Below are positions 31,298 through 35,226 of a stretch of 35,226 nucleotides of DNA, piece by piece (the first letter of the stretch is position 1; each line of letters begins with the position of its first letter). Under the pieces are notes generated by a model. The model saw only the letters and a program-made list of their open reading frames with translations, was not told the origin of the DNA and made no database searches. The position numbers and the translations under genes were made by a program. Source of the stretch: UBA2862 sp045637485. Lineage in GTDB: Bacteria > Bacillota > Clostridia > Christensenellales > Aristaeellaceae. The stretch lies in assembly GCA_045637485.1 (NCBI GenBank), contig JAZTZK010000340.1, positions 1-35,226 on the forward strand, read 5' to 3'.

Positions 31298-31839
31298 AAT
31301 ACGAACAGAGAATTTTACTGAAAGACGGAAAAGAGGCCCTGATCAGGAATGGCAATGCGTCAGACGGCCTTGCTGTTTATGAGGTCTTTAATCTCACCCA
31401 CGCGCAAACGGATTACCTGCTGTCCTATCCCGATGAAAACAGCTTTGATCCGGAACAGGAAGCGCGGTTCCTGGAGGAGAAGACCGAAAGCCCGTACGAA
31501 GTTGAGCTCGTCGCCATAATCGACGGAAGGGTCGCGGGGACCGCCGGGATCGAGCCTGTAGGGAAGAAATACAAGGTAAGACACAGGGCCGAATTCGGCA
31601 TCAGCGTGCTAAAGGAATACTGGGGACTTGGATTGGGCAGAGCGCTGACCAGGGCCTGCATTCAATGCGCCCGGAATGCCGGCTACGATCAGCTGGAACT
31701 GACTGTGGTGGCCGATAACGACAGGGCTTTGTCCTTGTACAGGAGCCTTGGCTTTGAGGTATTCGGGCGAAATCCAAGGGGCTTCAACTCGCGAACCTCC
31801 GGATATCAGGAATTGGTCTATATGATGCTGAAGCTGTAG
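31294..31839 (+). CDS. GNAT-family N-acetyltransferase
   Basis: A 181-residue acetyl-CoA-dependent transferase of the RimI-like GNAT type. The acetyl-CoA loop region 'AEFGISVLKEYWGLGLGRALTRACIQCARNAGY' (motif A, G-L-G-L-GR) and the following 'LELTVVADNDRALSLYRSLGFEVFGRNPRGF' (motif B) are typical. The substrate is not predictable. AAGGGATC lies about 6 nt before the ATG. It has its own promoter and a structured leader. Confidence 0.88.
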   Translation: MKYEQRILLKDGKEALIRNGNASDGLAVYEVFNLTHAQTDYLLSYPDENSFDPEQEARFLEEKTESPYEVELVAIIDGRVAGTAGIEPVGKKYKVRHRAEFGISVLKEYWGLGLGRALTRACIQCARNAGYDQLELTVVADNDRALSLYRSLGFEVFGRNPRGFNSRTSGYQELVYMMLKL

Positions 31840-31911
31840 ACAGGTTCGGATTCGCGGGAGACGCGGGCGGCGGAACGGATTTGCGTATCAATCGAGGGGC
31901 GGGTGACGGCG

Positions 31912-33168
31912 ATGGCGGACAGGAACATGGACATGGCCCGGCGGATCGCCGCCGCGGTGGCGCAGGCCGGGGGCCGGACCTACTACGTGGGCGGCTATGT
32001 CCGCGACCGGCTGCTGGGCCTTGAGAACAAGGACATCGACATCGAGGTGCACGGCGTCCCGGTGCCGACGCTGGCGGCGATACTGGACAGCTTGGGCGAG
32101 CGCACGGCCATGGGGGCCAGCTTCGGCATCATGGGCCTTCGGCACTACGACATCGACATTGCCATGCCCCGGTCAGAGCGGGCCACGGGGCGGGGGCACA
32201 GGGACTTCCAGGTGTGCGTGGACCCCTTCATCGGCGAGAAAAAAGCGGCCCTGCGCCGGGATTTCACGATGAACGCGCTGATGCAGGACGTGCTGACCGG
32301 CGAGGTACTGGATTTCTTCGGGGGCCGGGCGGACCTGGCGGCGGGGCGTATACGCCACGTCAACGACGCTTCCTTTGCAGAGGACCCGCTGCGGGTGTTC
32401 CGGGCAGCCCAGTTCGCTGCCCGCTTCGGCTTTGCGGTGGCCGATGAAACCGCGGCGATCTGCGCCGGGATGAATGTGGATGCACTGGCCCCGGAGCGGG
32501 TGATGGGCGAGCTGGAGAAGGCGCTGCTGAAGGCGGCGCGGCCCTCGAGCTTCTTTACCGAGCTGAAGCGGATGGGTCAGCTTTGCCCGTGGTTTTCCGC
32601 CCTGGACGCCCTGCCGGGGGCGGCGTGGGAAGGGGTCGTGGCGATGATCGACGCGGCGGCGGCCCAGCGCCCGGAGGCGACCCAGCCGCTGGGCTTCATG
32701 CTGGCCGCGAGCTGCGCCGGCTTTGGTTCCCCGACGGCCAGGGGCTTCCTGGAACGTCTGACCCAGGCGGTGGCGTTGACGCGCTACGCGCTCGACATGG
32801 TCCAGCGCCGCGGGGACATGGAGGGATACCTGTCCGCAGACCCCGGCGAGGCGCGCTGGATGGCGCTGTTCGACGGCGCGCTCTGCCCGGAGGACCTGAT
32901 CCTGCTGGCGCGGGCGGCGCACACCGGCGCGGCGGACTGGTCTGAGACGGAACGGCGGTTGCGCCGCCTGTACGCGCTGTACCGTCAGCGGATGGACAGG
33001 CCCTTTGTGATGGGGCGGGACCTGATGGCGGCGGGTGTGCGGCCGGGGCCGGAGATGGGCAGGGCGCTGGCCCACGCCCACGGCCTCAGGCTGGCGGGCG
33101 CGGAAAAGGCCGAGCAGCTGCAAAGGACGCTGGAATGGCTGGAACGGGGGGAGGATGGACATGCTTGA
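31912..33168 (+). CDS. cca: CCA tRNA nucleotidyltransferase
   Basis: A 418-residue class II tRNA nucleotidyltransferase that adds CCA to tRNA 3' ends without a template. Conserved features: 'YYVGGYVRDRLLG', the metal-binding 'DIDIEVHG' with the DxD pair, 'RRDFTMNAL', and 'GRIRHVN...FAEDPLRVFRAAQFAARFGF'. The C-terminal half is helical. Whether it adds CCA or only one of C and A cannot be told from sequence. ATG at 31912 follows GGGTGA at 5 nt; the upstream GTG at 31903 is too close to its site. The gene overlaps the RNase Z gene by 8 bp. Confidence 0.93.
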   Translation: MADRNMDMARRIAAAVAQAGGRTYYVGGYVRDRLLGLENKDIDIEVHGVPVPTLAAILDSLGERTAMGASFGIMGLRHYDIDIAMPRSERATGRGHRDFQVCVDPFIGEKKAALRRDFTMNALMQDVLTGEVLDFFGGRADLAAGRIRHVNDASFAEDPLRVFRAAQFAARFGFAVADETAAICAGMNVDALAPERVMGELEKALLKAARPSSFFTELKRMGQLCPWFSALDALPGAAWEGVVAMIDAAAAQRPEATQPLGFMLAASCAGFGSPTARGFLERLTQAVALTRYALDMVQRRGDMEGYLSADPGEARWMALFDGALCPEDLILLARAAHTGAADWSETERRLRRLYALYRQRMDRPFVMGRDLMAAGVRPGPEMGRALAHAHGLRLAGAEKAEQLQRTLEWLERGEDGHA

Positions 33169-34087
33169 CGTCACACTGCTGGGCACGGCGGCGCTGATGC
33201 CGATCCCCGACCGGGCGCTGACCGCGGCGACCCTCACCTGCGCCGGGCGAACGATATTGTTCGACTGCGGCGAGGGCACCCAGACGGCAGCCCGGCGGGC
33301 GGGGGTGAGCCTGATGAAGGCGGATGTGATCGCCCTGACCCACTACCACGGGGACCACGTCTTCGGCCTGCCGGGGCTGATGCAGACGATGGAGGTACTC
33401 GGGCGCACGCAGCCGCTGACCGTCGTCGGGCCCGCGGGCCTGCGGGCGGCCCTGGACCCCATACTCGAGCTGGCGGGGCACACGGGCTACCCGGTCCGCC
33501 TGACGGAGCTGCCGGACGGGGGCGTCTGCATGGGGGAACTGGCCGGGGGCTGGCCGGAGTCGGCGCGCCTCACGGCCTTCGAAACCAACCACCGCGTCGC
33601 CAGCCAGGGCTATGGCTTCACGTTGGGCCGCGCCGGAAAATTCCTGCCCGAACGGGCGAAGGCGCTGGGCGTGCCCGTGCGGCAGTGGAGCCTGCTACAA
33701 AGGGGACAAAGCGTTCAGCTGGGCGACAGGACCGTGCGGCCCCAAGATGTGCTGGGACCGGTGAGAAGGGGACTGAAATTCGTGTTTACCGGGGACACTG
33801 CCCTGTGCGACAGCCTGGTGGACGGGGCCCGGGGCGCGGACCTGATGATCTGCGAGGCCACCTACGGTGAAGACGGACAGGCGGAGATGGCCACAGCCTA
33901 CGGCCACATGACCTTTGCCCAGGCGGCGGAGGCCGCGCGCCGGGCGGGCGTCGGGTGGCTGTGGCTGGCCCACTACTCACAGATGGTGGAGGACCCGGCG
34001 GAATACCTGCCCAACGCGAAGGCGTTTTTCGAAAACGCCATCTGCGGCGAGGACGGCATGTCGACGACACTTCGGTTTGAGGAATGA
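33161..34087 (+). CDS. rnz: Ribonuclease Z (tRNA 3' processing)
   Basis: A 308-residue metallo-beta-lactamase-fold endonuclease that cuts the 3' trailer from tRNA precursors. Zinc-site features: 'ALTHYHGDHVFGLPGLM' with the HxHxDH motif (61-66), 'ETNHRVASQGYGF', 'FTGDTA' and the final 'AYGHMTFAQAAEAARRAGVGWLWLAHYS'. The starting Met (33161) is 6 nt after GGGGGAGG; the ATG at 33155 sits against that site. The start lies inside the last 8 bp of the CCA-adding enzyme gene, so the two are translationally coupled; the products act in sequence on the same tRNA end. Confidence 0.92.
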   Translation: MLDVTLLGTAALMPIPDRALTAATLTCAGRTILFDCGEGTQTAARRAGVSLMKADVIALTHYHGDHVFGLPGLMQTMEVLGRTQPLTVVGPAGLRAALDPILELAGHTGYPVRLTELPDGGVCMGELAGGWPESARLTAFETNHRVASQGYGFTLGRAGKFLPERAKALGVPVRQWSLLQRGQSVQLGDRTVRPQDVLGPVRRGLKFVFTGDTALCDSLVDGARGADLMICEATYGEDGQAEMATAYGHMTFAQAAEAARRAGVGWLWLAHYSQMVEDPAEYLPNAKAFFENAICGEDGMSTTLRFEE

Positions 34088-34177
34088 CCGCCGCGTGAAG
34101 CCCGTGCAGTGGCCTCAGGCCGCCACAAACCCGCGACGTGCGTCATGAACCGTTGTGATGAAGGGAGCTGCGACAAC

Positions 34178-35191
34178 ATGATGAACCTGAAAATCCTGCT
34201 GGGGACGCTGCTGGCGCTCGTGCTGTGCCTGCGGGGGTTGACAGAGGGCGCGCCGACGTCTGGGGCGACTTTCTTTGATCGGCACGGCGCGCTGCACGTC
34301 TCGGGCACGGGCCTGGCCGACGCGTCGGGCGCGCCGGTGCAGCTGCGGGGCGTGAGCACCCATGGCCTGGCCTGGTTTCCCGAATTCGTGAACGAGGCGG
34401 CCTTTCGTACCATACGGGACGACTGGGGCGCCAACGCCGTGCGGCTGGCGATGTATACCTGCGAGGGCGGCGGCTACATGACCGACGGCGACAGGGACGC
34501 CCTGGAGGCGCTGATCGACAAGGGGGTGACGCTCTGCGGCCAGCTGGGCATGTATGCCATCATCGACTGGCACATCCTCAGCGACGGCGACCCGCGTACC
34601 CATGCCGACGCTGCCGAGGATTTCTTTCGCAGGATGAGCGCCCGCTATGCCGACCGGCCCCACGTGCTCTACGAGCTGTGCAACGAGCCCAACGGCAAGG
34701 GGGTGAACTGGCCTGCGGTCAGGGATTACGCCGAACGTATCATACCGGTGATCCGAGCCAACGCGCCGGAGGCGGTGATCATATGCGGCACGCCCGATTG
34801 GTCCCAGGACGTGGACAAGGTGGCCGCCAATCCCATAGACGACGCAAACACGCTGTACGCGCTGCACTTCTACGCCGCGTCGCACAAATTGGCGCTGCGG
34901 GGCAGGGTCAGAAAGGCTTTGGAGGCCGGTACGCCGGTGTTTGTCTCCGAGTTCAGCATCTGCGACGCCTCCGGCGACGGCGCGATTGATGAACAATCCG
35001 CGGCGGCCTGGCGCGAGCTGATCGTAAAATACAACCTGTCCTACATGGCCTGGAGCCTTTCAAACGCCGATGAGACCGCCGCGCTGATACGTGCCGATTG
35101 CCCAAAGACATCCGCCTGGACCGAGGACGAGCTGAGCGACACGGGCAGGTGGCTGCGCGGGGTGCTGCGGGAGGATCGGGGGAAGGGGTAG
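34178..35191 (+). CDS. Secreted GH5-family endoglucanase
   Basis: A 337-residue cellulase-like enzyme. Residues 1-25 form a signal peptide. The GH5 TIM barrel follows: 'AVRLAMYT', 'YAIIDWHILSDGDPRT' with Trp131-His132, the acid/base Glu170 in 'YELCNEPNG', 'YALHFYAASH' and the nucleophile Glu258 in 'VFVSEFS'. It probably hydrolyses beta-1,4-glucan or a related polysaccharide outside the cell. No carbohydrate-binding module is present. The ATG is about 10 nt after AGGGAG; a longer frame from 34109 is less likely because it lacks a proper site and signal. The gene lies 90 bp after rnz; the gap shows no clear terminator. Confidence 0.9.
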   Translation: MMNLKILLGTLLALVLCLRGLTEGAPTSGATFFDRHGALHVSGTGLADASGAPVQLRGVSTHGLAWFPEFVNEAAFRTIRDDWGANAVRLAMYTCEGGGYMTDGDRDALEALIDKGVTLCGQLGMYAIIDWHILSDGDPRTHADAAEDFFRRMSARYADRPHVLYELCNEPNGKGVNWPAVRDYAERIIPVIRANAPEAVIICGTPDWSQDVDKVAANPIDDANTLYALHFYAASHKLALRGRVRKALEAGTPVFVSEFSICDASGDGAIDEQSAAAWRELIVKYNLSYMAWSLSNADETAALIRADCPKTSAWTEDELSDTGRWLRGVLREDRGKG

Positions 35192-35195
35192 TGAG

Positions 35196-35226
35196 AGGAT
35201 AGGGGATAGGGGTTAGGGGTTAGGGC
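35196..35226. repeat. Start of an AGGGGTT-type tandem repeat (runs off window)
   Basis: After the GH5 stop the sequence becomes successive 7-bp units, AGGGGAT then AGGGGTT, running off the right edge. Only about 30 bp are visible, so extent and purity are unknown. It may be an intergenic repeat or an assembly edge. Confidence 0.45.

Overview
The window looks like a piece of chromosome from a GC-rich, Gram-positive anaerobe of the Clostridia (Firmicutes), possibly an uncultured gut or rumen lineage. The reasons are the GlgC/GlgD pair, DUF1292 and DUF3048 proteins, a SpoIID homologue, a SpoVK/CbxX-type ATPase, xpaC-telA, strong GGAGG ribosome binding sites and sigma-A-like promoters. A more precise placement cannot be made from sequence alone. 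No phage, plasmid, CRISPR array or transposase gene was seen.

Layout. 1-2.3 kb: 3' part of a sugar isomerase, then a serine O-acetyltransferase, ending at a hairpin shared with the convergent DUF1292 gene. 2.3-5.0 kb (minus): DUF1292, then an ECF sigma / anti-sigma / SIMPL-protein operon. 5.1-8.4 kb: tRNA-Leu(CAA), an L,D-transpeptidase with six peptidoglycan-binding repeats (minus) and a divergent DUF3048 lipoprotein-like gene. 8.5-14.4 kb (minus): a run of genes for exonuclease III, XpaC-like, TelA-like, LemA-like and TPM-domain proteins and a sorbose-1-phosphate-reductase-like dehydrogenase. 14.5-16.5 kb: inositol monophosphatase-like and SpoIID-like genes, convergent. 16.5-23.3 kb (plus): an atypical acetate kinase homologue followed by glycogen synthesis (glgC, glgD, glgA) and a CbxX-type AAA ATPase. 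23.3-24.9 kb: intergenic repeats around a methyltransferase. 24.9-28.4 kb (plus): an EAL phosphodiesterase and a FIST-GGDEF cyclase, a likely cyclic-di-GMP pair. 28.6-31.0 kb (minus): an AbrB-type regulator overlapping an MGT-type glycosyltransferase, and a sorbitol-6-phosphate-dehydrogenase-like SDR. 31.1-35.2 kb (plus): a GNAT acetyltransferase, CCA-adding enzyme and RNase Z overlapping by 8 bp, and a secreted GH5 glucanase at the right edge.

How the genes fit together. The core is housekeeping: storage polysaccharide (GlgC/GlgD make ADP-glucose, GlgA polymerises it), envelope stress and cell-wall remodelling (ECF operon, L,D-transpeptidase, XpaC/TelA/LemA/TPM group), second-messenger turnover, and tRNA 3'-end maturation (RNase Z plus CCA-adding enzyme; the tRNA-Leu gene here does not encode its CCA end).

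The least ordinary features are: a 160-bp MITE-like palindrome inserted exactly in the stop codon of the AAA ATPase gene; two 77-bp hairpin-forming repeats of one family, 9 kb apart; an acetate kinase homologue with two conserved active-site changes beside glycogen genes; a Lys/Ala/Pro-rich tail on glycogen synthase; a shared IKLTL motif at the facing ends of the XpaC-like and TelA-like proteins; and three GTATRA repeats at 9-bp pitch in front of the AbrB gene. No gene cluster here is clearly a wholly new system.
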